NCBI RefSeq assembly: GCF_040448675.1
Contig: NZ_CP159289.1
Location: 496,001-560,000, forward strand
DNA length: 64,000 nucleotides
From: Dyadobacter sp. 676
GTDB lineage: Bacteria; Bacteroidota; Bacteroidia; Cytophagales; Spirosomataceae
Reading direction: 5' to 3'
Shown: positions 1 to 8,873 of the stretch, in pieces
Position numbering within the stretch: position 1 is the first letter of the stretch
Layout of the letters: every line of letters starts with the position of its first letter
The notes under the pieces: generated by a model
Seen by the model: only the letters and a program-made list of their open reading frames with translations
Database searches by the model: none
Told to the model about the DNA's origin: nothing
Translations under genes and position numbers: made by a program

Positions 1-493
1 ACCCGAAGGTCAGGCACCACCACTCGTAGTAAGTCTTGGTAACGAGCTCTCCCGATTTGGGACGAAGCCCTGCGATCATTTCCCAAACCGGGTTGTCCTT
101 GATGCTCATCGCGTGCGAATAGGCCTTCTTCGAATCGCAGTAGGCGCCTTCGAGGTTGAACATCACCTGGAAAACTTCCGGATTCTCGACGGCAAAGTTC
201 CAGATCGTCTGCGCAACTTCCACAAGCTGTTTCTGCGGATTGCTGAAATGACCTTTTATTTTTACAAACTCCCCCTGCAAATAGTCGAAGCCTTCCATGC
301 GGATAGCTTCCAGGAGCTTGTCTTTGCTTTCGAAATATTCATAGAGAATAGGTGGGCTGTATTCAATCACATCAGCGATCTTGCGAATCGAAACAGCCGT
401 CCAGCCATCCTCCCGGGCAATGTCCTTGGCTGTCTTAACGATGTCTGAGCGTACCTGTATTCTAAGCCGCTCTCTTCGCTCTACTATTCCCAT
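1..493 (-). CDS. TetR/AcrR family transcriptional regulator (3' end cut by window)
   Basis: A reading frame begins at an ATG at 493 and runs off the left edge, giving about 164 residues without a stop. The first 50 residues form a TetR-type helix-turn-helix (VSIRKIADVIEYSPPILYEYF), the segment that binds operator DNA in this family. The rest should be the ligand-binding, dimerising domain, rich in aromatic residues; its end is missing, so the ligand cannot be guessed. A good Bacteroidota promoter lies 43 bases upstream, so the gene is probably transcribed separately from the ppk1-like gene on the same strand. TetR proteins often repress themselves; the GC-rich dyad at 567-574 beside the -33 box could be the operator, but this is inference. 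Confidence 0.85.
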   Translation of the reverse strand, partial: MGIVERRERLRIQVRSDIVKTAKDIAREDGWTAVSIRKIADVIEYSPPILYEYFESKDKLLEAIRMEGFDYLQGEFVKIKGHFSNPQKQLVEVAQTIWNFAVENPEVFQVMFNLEGAYCDSKKAYSHAMSIKDNPVWEMIAGLRPKSGELVTKTYYEWWCLTFG

Positions 494-535
494 GCTTAAA
501 AATGTCTTTTAGGATTGATTCAGATGATATGCTTT

Positions 536-566
536 CAAATATAATGATATACCCCTTACACTTCAA
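536..566 (-). promoter_or_regulatory. Promoter of the TetR gene (TTG-N20-TATATTTG)
   Basis: On the minus strand TATATTTG (536-543) fits the Bacteroidota -7 consensus TAnnTTTG. TTG lies at 564-566 with a 20-base spacer. A palindromic GACCGGTC (567-574) abuts the -33 box and is a candidate operator for the TetR protein. Confidence 0.6.
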
Positions 567-698
567 GACCGGTCCGGCGGTCGGGACGAAAAATTCCCTT
601 CAAAATCTCTTTATGTTTTCTACAAATGCCGCCCATTAAATCTGACAGGCCATTCCGAAATTTAATGTCGCTAAAATTTTTTTAAGCGGTAGGAAAGC

Positions 699-2798
699 TT
701 ATATTTCTGAACGCCGCGATGAGCCGCTGCGCTCGATTTTCTCCACCAGCCGGTAGTTGGCTTCCTGGGCGCGTACCTTCCCGCGCGAGTCGTCGGCGAT
801 ACGTAAATTGTTCTGATACAGGTCGAGCCGCACCGATTTCTGATTGTCATTCACATAATTCCGGAGCACGGTCCGCATCTGATTTTTCAATGTTTCGTCC
901 AGTACCGGAAAGCAAATGTCGATCCGGCGATGCAGGTTCCGGTGCGTCCAGTCGCAGGATGTCAGGTAAATCTCGTCGTTGCCCCGGTTGCCGAAATGGA
1001 ATATGCGCGTGTTTTCGATGTAACGGTCGACAAGCCGGCTCACGACGATGTTATCGCTGATCGACGGCAGCCCCGAGATCAACCCGCAGCTTTCGCTCAC
1101 GATCACGTGCACCGGCACCCCCGCCTGACCGGCCTGGTACAACTTGTCGATCAGGATATGGTCCTGCAATTGGTTGATTTTGATGGTTATGAATGATTTG
1201 AGCCCCGCATTGCAGTTGGTAATCTCCCGGTCCATCAGATCGAGCAACCGTTTTTGCAGGTTAAACTGGGTCACATACAAATTGTTGAAAGGCAGATATT
1301 TGTACTTCTTCGGCTCGTCCTGCGTCGACAAATAGCCGAAGAGCAATTCAAGTTCGTTGGTTAGCTCGCGATGTGAGGTAAGCAATGCATGATCTACGAT
1401 CTCGCGGCTTGTCAATCTGTAAAAACCACCCGTTCCGAGGAATGCGTACCGCTCCCAACCTTTCTGGACCTTGCGCTTCACAAGCGCCATTTTCGCATGC
1501 ACTTTCAGTCCGGGCACGCTCAGCAGGATTTTCACACCCGCGTCCCGCATCTTTTTCGACCATTGCAGGTTTTCCTGAATATCCAGCTTGGTATTCAGTT
1601 CCACATAGGTCGTGACCCGCTTGCCGTTTTTGGAAGCGCTGATCAATGAGTTGAGAATGAATGAGTTCGGGCTGATTTTATACAGCGACACATGGATTTC
1701 ACGCACGTGCGGGTCCACGGCTGCTTCGTTAAAAAACCTTACGATAGGCTCATAGGATTGGTAAGGCAAATGCAACATCTGGTCCGCTCGGAGGATCGCT
1801 TCGAAAACCGATTGTGTTTCGTCGAATTCCGGGTTCTGTGCCGGTCGCTGGTAGGGATAATCGAGTCGTCGCGAAAGCGCGGGGAATTTCACCAGATCCT
1901 GCATAAGCAGATAATCGCCGCGTTCGTGAAATTCGTTCATAGGGATGGCCAGCTTGCCCACCAGATATTCCCGCACATACAGCGGCATGCCGGATTCATA
2001 AAAATACTGCGATGGCTGTACGAAATTCCGCTTTTCGAGCTGCTTTAAAATCCGTTGCGCCACCTGCACCGGATATTCGTCCTCGATGGACAGCTCCGTT
2101 TCGCGCTCTACGCGCAATGCATAGCTTTCAAGTATCTGGTAACCCGGAAAAAGCACCGGCAGATTTTCACGGATCACATCTTCCATAAAAGCAATGTGCC
2201 GTTTTCCCTCCCATTCGGGCAGTTCCAGAAACCGTCCATAAGGCTCCGAAGGCACATTCACGGACGCGTACCAGTCCTCTTCGGCGTCTTCCCTGTGCTG
2301 CATCCGTACGATGAGGTACAGCTGCTTCGATTCGAATGCGGGGGTTTTGAGCGTGCGGCGGCTATCCAGAAAAACCGGTTGCAGGTAACGGAAAAGCTTT
2401 TCCACAAAAAACCGCCTTACAAACACCACATGCTCCGGCACAAATGCCTCCCGGTAGTACAAATGCACCCCCTGGTCGAGCAAGGCGGGCAATATGCCTG
2501 AAATAAGAATATCGTTGAATTCCCGAAGCTGGTTTTCGACTGTTTCGTAGACATGTTCGAGCAACGACTCGGGAAAAATGTTCAGCTTGGAGCGGATATC
2601 GTTGCTTACTTCCAACATCGCGAGCAGGTTCGGGATACGTACCCGGTAGAACTCCTTGGTCTGATAAGCGTAAATACCCAGGAACCGCAGCCTTTCCCTG
2701 ACCGGTACCGTTTCGTCGTTCGCTTCCAGCAACAACCTGTAATTATTCGAAAGCCAGCTGAGATTGGTATCAAAGTAAGGATAGGCAACGTCGATCAT
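699..2798 (-). CDS. ppk1: PPK1-family polyphosphate kinase homologue with substituted active site
   Basis: The 699-residue protein aligns end to end with polyphosphate kinase 1, which uses an autophosphorylated histidine to make polyphosphate from ATP. The N domain has RLRFLGIY, the first phospholipase-D-like domain has GLKVHAK with the histidine at 434 (E. coli His435), and the second has DWTHRN. Set against my memory of E. coli PPK, other catalytic positions differ: Asn45 is Gln46, Arg375 is Lys374, Arg405 is Lys404, Tyr468 is Ile467, Arg564 is Ser568 and His592 is Asn596 (IENTR instead of LEHDR). GTGNFN has become GTGGFY. The protein may be a diverged paralogue with changed or lost activity. 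I chose ATG 2798, where PPK1 similarity starts; a longer frame reaches 2876 without similarity. The next gene to the right is divergent and the gene downstream is a TetR regulator. Confidence 0.85.
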   Translation of the reverse strand: MIDVAYPYFDTNLSWLSNNYRLLLEANDETVPVRERLRFLGIYAYQTKEFYRVRIPNLLAMLEVSNDIRSKLNIFPESLLEHVYETVENQLREFNDILISGILPALLDQGVHLYYREAFVPEHVVFVRRFFVEKLFRYLQPVFLDSRRTLKTPAFESKQLYLIVRMQHREDAEEDWYASVNVPSEPYGRFLELPEWEGKRHIAFMEDVIRENLPVLFPGYQILESYALRVERETELSIEDEYPVQVAQRILKQLEKRNFVQPSQYFYESGMPLYVREYLVGKLAIPMNEFHERGDYLLMQDLVKFPALSRRLDYPYQRPAQNPEFDETQSVFEAILRADQMLHLPYQSYEPIVRFFNEAAVDPHVREIHVSLYKISPNSFILNSLISASKNGKRVTTYVELNTKLDIQENLQWSKKMRDAGVKILLSVPGLKVHAKMALVKRKVQKGWERYAFLGTGGFYRLTSREIVDHALLTSHRELTNELELLFGYLSTQDEPKKYKYLPFNNLYVTQFNLQKRLLDLMDREITNCNAGLKSFITIKINQLQDHILIDKLYQAGQAGVPVHVIVSESCGLISGLPSISDNIVVSRLVDRYIENTRIFHFGNRGNDEIYLTSCDWTHRNLHRRIDICFPVLDETLKNQMRTVLRNYVNDNQKSVRLDLYQNNLRIADDSRGKVRAQEANYRLVEKIERSGSSRRSEI

Positions 2799-2941
2799 TG
2801 AGTGTGGTGTAAAAGATCCAAATTTTGTTACAATATAAATACATTTGGCGGGTAAGGATATAACTTTGCAAGACAAAAATTACCGTTGTATGGTAAGTTT
2901 CCGATGCTATATCTTCACTCAAAATTATTCGTAAATTAACT

Positions 2942-3965
2942 ATGCGTTATCAATTATTGGGCCGCTCGGGCTTGCGGGTATCAGAGGTTTGCCTGGGAGC
3001 CATGACGTTCGGAAAAGACTGGGGCTGGGGTGCTGATAAGCACGAGAGCTTCAAAATATTCGAAGCCTATGCCAACGCAGGCGGCAACTTCATCGACACC
3101 GCGAACCGGTACACCGAAGGCACTTCGGAAAAATATGTAGGCGAATTCATCGAAAGCGACCGCGACCATTTCGTACTCGCGACGAAGTTTACGCTCAAAG
3201 GACCGCAACGACGACCTCAACTTTGCCGGTAATCACCGCAAGAACATGATGCGCTCGGTGGCGTCGAGCCTCAAACGCCTCAACACGGAGTACATCGATC
3301 TTCTTTGGGTGCACTTGTGGGACAATACCACGCCTACCGAAGAGGTAATGCGCGGCCTCGACGACCTGGTAACCCGCGGCATCGTGCATTATATCGGCAT
3401 TTCCGATACGCCTGCCTGGATCGTTTCACAGGCCAATACCATCGCCGATTTTCGCGGCTGGAATGCGTTTGCAGCCATTCAGTTCGAATACTCGCTCCTG
3501 CAACGCACCCCCGAACGCGACCTGTTGCCAATGGCGAAAGCGCTCGATCTGGCCGTAACCCCGTGGGGAGCGATTGGCGGCGGCGCGTTGACGGGTAAGT
3601 ACCTGCGCGGCGAAACCGGCCGTGTGCCCGACCACAGTATCCGCAGAAGCGAACATGCAGGTACTATCGCTCAGGCTGTTGTGGATGTCGCGGCGGAACT
3701 CGGCGTAACCCCCGCTCAGGTCGCCATCAACTGGACACGCCACCGCAACCAGGTCATGATCCCGATCATCGGCGCATCCAAAGAAAAGCAATTGATAGAT
3801 TCACTCGGCTGTCTCGACTTCCGTCTGCCGGAAGAAGCATTGCAGCGCCTGCACGAGGTAAGCAAAATAGAACTCGGCTTCCCCCACGAATTCCTGAAAT
3901 CCGACGGCGTGAAGGAAGAAGCATTTGGAGGGCTTTACGAGAGCTTGGATAATCATCGGGGGTGA
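2942..3965 (+). pseudogene. Aldo/keto reductase, interrupted by one frameshift
   Basis: The N-terminal part (2942-3232) carries the start of an AKR barrel with the usual Asp and Tyr (FIDTANRYTEGTSEKY) and the catalytic Lys (LATKFT). The C-terminal part continues in another frame to 3965 with the His-containing strand LLWVH, a late cofactor-binding segment and a normal end. The frames join near 3204 if one base is removed from GGACCGC, restoring KGRNDDLNFAGNHRKN, which is typical of this subfamily. The restored protein of about 340 residues would be an NADPH-dependent carbonyl reductase; its substrate is unknown. The break is not in a long homopolymer, so it may be a real mutation, though an assembly error is possible. 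A TAACTTTG -7 element lies at 2861-2868. Confidence 0.8.
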
Positions 3966-3969
3966 GGGG

Positions 3970-4052
3970 GCTGTAAGCTGTAAGCCGTAGGCTATAAGCT
4001 GTATGTGTAGTATAACAATTCGCTTATAGCTTATAGCTTACGGCTTACAGCC
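3970..4052. repeat. Long imperfect palindrome of GCTGTAAGC/GCTATAAGC units
   Basis: The left arm (about 3970-4003) and right arm (about 4022-4052) are reverse complements over roughly 30-35 bases with few mismatches, separated by an AT-rich loop. Each arm is built from the 9-base words GCTGTAAGC, GCCGTAGGC and GCTATAAGC. It fills the gap between the convergent AKR and pyrE genes and contains the pyrE stop codon. It could act as a two-way terminator or be a REP-like mobile palindrome. There is no T-run, so it is not a canonical intrinsic terminator. Confidence 0.7.
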
Positions 4053-4693
4053 TACCTGCCCCACTTCTCCGGCGCTAGCCGCCAGGCTGCTAGGCTTTCC
4101 AGTTGCTCGCTGCTGACGTAGTTGTGTTCCAATGCTACGTCGATCAATGCATTGTAGTTGCTGATTGTATCGAGCCGGACGTTTTTGGCAGCGAAATTGT
4201 TCGTTGCTACTTCGAATCCGTAGGTAAATATTGCCACCATTCCCGCCACTTCGATGCCCGCTTCGCGAAGCGCATCCACTACTTTCAGCGAACTTCCTCC
4301 CGTCGAAATGAGGTCCTCGACGATCACTACCGACTGGCCTTTTTCCAGCCTGCCTTCGATCTGGTTGCCCATTCCGTGCTTTTTGGGCTCGGGCCGCACG
4401 TATGCGAAAGGTAATTCGAGGAGGTCGGCTACTAATGCACCTTGTGCGATACCGCCCGTGGCAACCCCTACCACAGCCTGGACATCAGGATATTTCGCGC
4501 GGATAAGCTCGGCCAGCGCCTTTTTGATAAACGTGCGGGTGTCGGGGTACGACAGTGCCACGCGGTTGTCACAGTAAATCGGGGAATACCAGCCGGAGCT
4601 CCATTGGAACGGCTTTTCGGGGCTTAGTTTGATGGCCTGCGCTTCGAGCAGCAGCTCGGCGATTCGTTTGGTGATATCCAGATCGTTCGACAT
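4052..4693 (-). CDS. pyrE: Orotate phosphoribosyltransferase
   Basis: This 213-residue cytosolic enzyme joins orotate to PRPP to give orotidine monophosphate in pyrimidine synthesis. The PRPP-binding signature VVIVEDLISTGGSS lies near residue 122, and the N-terminal FQWSSGWYSPIYCDNR is typical of the family. Length is normal. It starts two bases after the stop of the upstream CNNM-type gene, so the two are probably co-transcribed leftward. The last codon overlaps the palindrome at 3970-4052. There is no sign of damage. Confidence 0.97.
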   Translation of the reverse strand: MSNDLDITKRIAELLLEAQAIKLSPEKPFQWSSGWYSPIYCDNRVALSYPDTRTFIKKALAELIRAKYPDVQAVVGVATGGIAQGALVADLLELPFAYVRPEPKKHGMGNQIEGRLEKGQSVVIVEDLISTGGSSLKVVDALREAGIEVAGMVAIFTYGFEVATNNFAAKNVRLDTISNYNALIDVALEHNYVSSEQLESLAAWRLAPEKWGR

Positions 4694-4695
4694 TC

Positions 4696-6003
4696 TTAAT
4701 CTTCGGATTCTTCCTGTTTATTATAATTGGTTACTAAAAGCTTGTCTATCCGGCTGCGGTCCATATCGATCACCTCGAACTCAAACTGTTTCCAGCTGAA
4801 TTTTTCGCCCGTTTGCGGGATGTTTTCCAGAATATGCAGGACGAAGCCCCCCGAGCGTGTTGAAGCCTACCAGCTCCCGTCGTTCGCTCTCCTGGATATT
4901 GATATTGAAATACTGGATAAAATCGTCGAACGGCAGCTGGGCGTCGATGAGATAGCTGCCGTCGTCCCGCTTCACGATTTCCGACGCTTCTTCAATGTCT
5001 TCGGAAATGTCGCCTACCAACGCATCCATAATATCGTGCATGGTCACCACGCCGAGCGTTCCGCCGTATTCATCCACGATAATCCCGAAATATACACGCT
5101 GTTCCTTGAATTTTTCGAGCGCCTGATAGGCCCGGTTACTTTCGGGAAGATAAACCGGGTCGCGCATGATGGTATTCAAATGCGCCATCTGTACTTCCAG
5201 ATCGGTCGCGATAAGGTCTTTTACATATACCAGCCCCACGACGTCGTCGACATTCCCCCGGCAAACCGGGTATATGGAGTGCCTCGAATCCAGAATCTTG
5301 GCTTTGTTTTCCTCAACGGTATCTTCGAGGTCGAGCCACACTATCTCCTGCCGGTTAGTCATCAGTGAAGTTACCTTGCGGTCGCCGAGCTGAAACACAT
5401 TGTGCACAATCTCCTGCTCGATTTCTTCGAACACCCCCCCCCGGATGTCCCTTCCTGGATAAGACTTTTGATCTCCTCCTCGGTCACCGCGTTTTCGGTC
5501 TGTTTGATATTTAAAATTCTGATAATCAAGTCACTCGAAAAACCAAGCAATGCAATGAACGGCGCTGTAACCTTCGAAAGCAGATTCATCGGCGTGGCCA
5601 TTACCTTGGAAATAGCTTCCGGATTGGACATCCCGATGCGCTTGGGAACAAGCTCGCCGAGTACGAGCGACAAATAAGTAATGAGAACAAGCACCGTACC
5701 CACGGCGAGCGAATGTGCGTAAGGGGCGAGCGCGGGCACACGGGAAATTATTTGCTCAAAATCGGCAGTGATATTGTCGCCACTGTACATACCGGTCAGC
5801 AAGCCGATAAGCGTAATGCCGATCTGGACGGTGGAAAGAAATTTCGTAGGTGAATTCGCCAGGTTCAATGCGGCTTTGGCGCTAGAATCGCCGTTCTTTG
5901 CTGCTGCTTCCAGGCGCGATTTTCGTGAGGAAACCAGTGCTATCTCCGACATTGAAAAAAGGCCATTGAGCAACACCAGAAGTAGAATAATAAGGAGTTC
6001 CAA
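4696..6003 (-). pseudogene. CNNM/HlyC-CorC family membrane transporter, two frameshifts
   Basis: The N-terminal 200 residues form a CNNM-type transmembrane domain (ELLIILLLVLLNGLFSMSEIAL, then several hydrophobic helices), the kind used for Mg2+/Co2+ handling. The remainder in other frames carries a CBS pair and a CorC_HlyC tail. Frame is lost at a nine-G run on the coding strand (5438-5446) and again at a six-G run (4848-4853). One coherent protein of about 435 residues results if the first run has seven or ten Gs and the second has five. The restored end is DKLLVTN followed by a charged tail, stopping at 4696. Both breaks are in homopolymers, so assembly indels or slippage fit better than old decay. 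It is followed immediately by pyrE. Confidence 0.82.
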
Positions 6004-6070
6004 GAACTGTCGGGTTGTTACAGATACAAATTTATCAATAATAATCTCTGCCTAAACTAAACTCTTTACT

Positions 6071-6078
6071 TAATTTTG
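6071..6078 (+). promoter_or_regulatory. -7 element TAATTTTG before the NUDIX gene
   Basis: TAATTTTG matches the Bacteroidota TAnnTTTG consensus 27 bases before the NUDIX ATG. No clear TTG sits at the expected -33 distance. Confidence 0.4.
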
Positions 6079-6104
6079 CGATCCATTCACGTACCCGTTC
6101 CAAA

Positions 6105-6794
6105 ATGATCATTTTTTTCGACGACCGTCCAGTCAGAGTTGTACGGACAAACCAGCTGTCCGCCGCCGAAACTTCGCGTTTCGAGCATATTGTGGATCTG
6201 AGACTGGAAAAGTTGCAAAGAAGCATGCTGACAGGCCATGTCCTGTTCCTTAATTCTACTGCTACCAGTGCCATCCAGGTGATCCAGATGCTCGAAAAGG
6301 AATTCCCGAAGGACATGCTCTCGATCACGATGGCTACACGCGAGAAATCGGAGGTAGAAGACAGGATCAAAGCGCAGTACAAGGTGATCAAGGCGGCAGG
6401 CGGCGTGGTCGTGAAGGGTGGCAAATGGCTGTTCATGTACCGCCGCAAAATGTGGGACCTGCCCAAAGGCAAGCTCGACAAAGGCGAAAATTCCAAGGTG
6501 GCGGCAACACGCGAAATAGAGGAAGAAACCGGCGTGAAGGCGGTGATCCGCGACAAGATTTGCACTACCTGGCATACCTACTCGCTCAATAACAGCCGCA
6601 TTCTCAAACGCACGAAATGGTACCTGTTCGATTGCCTCGACGATTCCCGGATGAGCCCCCAGGCCGAAGAACAGATCGAAAAGCTGGACTGGTACGAGCC
6701 TGCGGAGGCAAAATCGCTGCTCATCAATTCATACAGCTCGATCCGCTACGTGATCGACAGCCTCAGCAAGATCCACAGCCTGAAAGAACCCTGA
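6105..6794 (+). CDS. NUDIX hydrolase with long N-terminal extension
   Basis: The NUDIX box is complete near residues 121-143: GKLDKGENSKVAATREIEEETG fits GX5EX7REUXEEXGU, so a metal-dependent pyrophosphohydrolase of a nucleotide or similar substrate is expected. About 100 residues precede the NUDIX fold and show no motif I can name; they look alpha/beta with an acidic, leucine-rich stretch (LEKLQRSMLTGHVLFLN). The substrate cannot be assigned. The gene is divergent from the CNNM gene and converges on coaD with a 21-base gap. Confidence 0.88.
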   Translation: MIIFFDDRPVRVVRTNQLSAAETSRFEHIVDLRLEKLQRSMLTGHVLFLNSTATSAIQVIQMLEKEFPKDMLSITMATREKSEVEDRIKAQYKVIKAAGGVVVKGGKWLFMYRRKMWDLPKGKLDKGENSKVAATREIEEETGVKAVIRDKICTTWHTYSLNNSRILKRTKWYLFDCLDDSRMSPQAEEQIEKLDWYEPAEAKSLLINSYSSIRYVIDSLSKIHSLKEP

Positions 6795-6815
6795 ATACCG
6801 GTTCGGGGCATTGCA

Positions 6816-7298
6816 TCAGCTGTTCTGCCCGGCCTGTTTCAGTTCGGACAGCGAATAGGGAAGGAAATTGTCCACGGCCTGTCCATACCTGTGCAGGTCG
6901 CGGATAATGCTCGAACTGATCGGCGCCAGGCTCGGCGAAGTAATGAGGAAAACGGTTTCGATTTCTTCATACAAATACCTGTTTACCTGCGAAATCCCGT
7001 TTTCATACTCAAAATCGGTGGTATTGCGCAGCCCTCTCAGCAGGAATCTCGCGCCCAATTCCCGGGCGGTGTGGGCCGTCAGGTCGTCATAGGTTATCAC
7101 CTTCACGCTAGGCTCGGAAACAAACGTCCTTTCGATCATCTCCTTCATCACTTCCAGCGGAAAATAGCGCTTTTTAGTGGCATTGTTACCGATCCCGATC
7201 ACAACCTGATCAAACAACCTCAACCCACGCAGGACGATATCCTCGTGCCCTTTTGTAAACGGATCGAAAGATCCCGGAAATAATGCAATGCGCTTCAT
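6816..7298 (-). CDS. coaD: Phosphopantetheine adenylyltransferase
   Basis: This cytosolic enzyme transfers AMP from ATP to 4'-phosphopantetheine, the penultimate step of coenzyme A synthesis. The nucleotidyltransferase signature FPGSFDPFTKGHEDIV is at the N terminus, and the C-terminal ISSSIIRDLHRYG motif is intact. Its 160 residues match the family. ATG 7298 was chosen because the preceding in-frame codons back to 7481 lie inside the DUF3822 gene and show no similarity. It starts 11 bases after DUF3822, in the same operon. Confidence 0.97.
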   Translation of the reverse strand: MKRIALFPGSFDPFTKGHEDIVLRGLRLFDQVVIGIGNNATKKRYFPLEVMKEMIERTFVSEPSVKVITYDDLTAHTARELGARFLLRGLRNTTDFEYENGISQVNRYLYEEIETVFLITSPSLAPISSSIIRDLHRYGQAVDNFLPYSLSELKQAGQNS

Positions 7299-7309
7299 AG
7301 GAGGTCGTA

Positions 7310-8245
7310 TCAGGAAGATATAAGATAGGTATTGAACAAACCGAAATACCGGTGACCGGGCACTTCCGCACATTGCGGACTGTATTTCAGCGTCGTCGGC
7401 CGGGTACCCATGTGCAAGTTCGGGAAAAACCGCGAAAGCTCGCGATAAGATTCCGAGGCCGGCGTGATTTCGCCATAACAAAGCACCTTGATTTCTTCGG
7501 GCAGAACATTCAGTTGGTTCAATGTAAACAGGATAATGTAGGCCAATTCCTGTGTTTGGGTATATTTAAACCGGTTGCACAGCATCAGTTGCTGGCTTTC
7601 GCTCACTATCAGCGTGAAATGGTCCTTCTCGAAATACAACGACATCATCCGCATCTCCTGATGCTCCACATGGTTTACCAGCGAGCCGATGGCCAATGCG
7701 CCCGTCAAATGATAGAACGTGACGGTCGATGCACTAAAATGGTTCACCACCCAGTCGTACCAAAGCTCCTGGATGCTGAAAACATTCTGCGCGTGCACGA
7801 GCGGAAGATCGTGCCAAAGCACTTTTTCGTGCTTCGAGACTGGGCTGCCCAACGCGAAGGAAAGGTATTCGTAAGCCGATTCGGGCTTGAAAAGCAAGTT
7901 AGGTACCAGCGTGAATGCGTGGGAATTTACGGTAACCCGTACATTCTTCCAATTGTTGGGAGACCAGGACAAATGCCCGCTGAAAATCCGTTTCAGCCGT
8001 TCGAAAATCTCTGTCGGCGTAAGCGGGTTTTCGAAGAAATAATCTTCCAGCCAGATGCATTCCATATTCTCGTCCCTTACGATACAAAAACGGATGCGCC
8101 GTTCATCGAGCTCGATACAAAGCGTACAAAGCGGAATGCTGGCCGCATCGAAGGAATTGTCTCCTACTAAGAGCGTCGGAATAACTTCAATTAACTGGTT
8201 TTCAGAATTTGCCACGTCGTCGGGGTCGTGTTGTTTAGTGACCAA
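7310..8245 (-). CDS. DUF3822 family protein
   Basis: The 311-residue protein belongs to DUF3822, a Bacteroidota family usually encoded just upstream of coaD, as here. The fold appears to be a duplicated actin/ASKHA-like arrangement: two halves with beta-rich starts (LCTLCIELDERRIRFCIV and MMSLYFEKDHFTLIV), which I infer from pattern rather than a test. Function is unknown. The frame opens with TTG at 8245, overlapping the end of the upstream NUDIX gene by 11 bases; a GTG at 8215 is another possible start. The tight arrangement suggests translational coupling. Confidence 0.85.
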   Translation of the reverse strand: MVTKQHDPDDVANSENQLIEVIPTLLVGDNSFDAASIPLCTLCIELDERRIRFCIVRDENMECIWLEDYFFENPLTPTEIFERLKRIFSGHLSWSPNNWKNVRVTVNSHAFTLVPNLLFKPESAYEYLSFALGSPVSKHEKVLWHDLPLVHAQNVFSIQELWYDWVVNHFSASTVTFYHLTGALAIGSLVNHVEHQEMRMMSLYFEKDHFTLIVSESQQLMLCNRFKYTQTQELAYIILFTLNQLNVLPEEIKVLCYGEITPASESYRELSRFFPNLHMGTRPTTLKYSPQCAEVPGHRYFGLFNTYLISS

Positions 8246-8714
8246 GCGGATGTTGATCTGCAGTAATATACTTGTTCAATTTAAAAATTCCTGCCAGCGA
8301 GCCGGCCATATTCAAAATCCGGTGACGCTGCGCGGGTTCAAGTCGCCGGATTTCCTCCCAGTCCATAAACCGGACGTCGCGGATAATCTGCCCGTCGGCG
8401 CCGAGTTCAGGGTCCGAGCCGGATGCGGTGTTCCCGGTAAAAGATCTGATTTCAAAAAACAATTCCACCGCATGCAGGGGCGCCTTAATATGCTCATGCA
8501 CGAAAAGCAGCTCCCCTACTTCCACATCGAGACCGGTTTCCTCCCTGAATTCACGGATCAACGCATGTTCGGCACGTTCACCGAACTGCACACCGCCTCC
8601 CGGAGGGGACCAGAAAATGCCGTCGGCCCCGTAGAGTGCATGATTTATAAGCAAAAGCTTGTCGCCGCGCATGCATATGCCGCAAGCCCGCACGCGCACG
8701 GTGCCCCCGTACAA
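8235..8714 (-). CDS. NUDIX hydrolase
   Basis: A compact NUDIX domain carries GGGVQFGERAEHALIREF followed by REETG, so the metal-binding box is complete. Hydrolysis of a nucleoside diphosphate derivative is likely but the substrate is unknown. No ATG precedes the domain. The frame extends to a TTG at 8831, but TTG 8714 gives the N terminus YGGTVRVRACGI that relatives have, so I use it with moderate confidence. It heads the NUDIX-DUF3822-coaD operon. Confidence 0.82.
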   Translation of the reverse strand: MYGGTVRVRACGICMRGDKLLLINHALYGADGIFWSPPGGGVQFGERAEHALIREFREETGLDVEVGELLFVHEHIKAPLHAVELFFEIRSFTGNTASGSDPELGADGQIIRDVRFMDWEEIRRLEPAQRHRILNMAGSLAGIFKLNKYITADQHPLGH

Positions 8715-8873
8715 ATTACCTATGTTTGCGTTTAACGTCTGCAAAACCAGTTTTTGAACGGGCAAAGATAACCAACCGTCCAGAATAGACAAGACATTAT
8801 TCTGCCATCCCGTTTCCGGGCAGGTCGCCAAGGGAGTGCGATACGGAGGTTATTTCGGGCAAATGGGCCGGTG

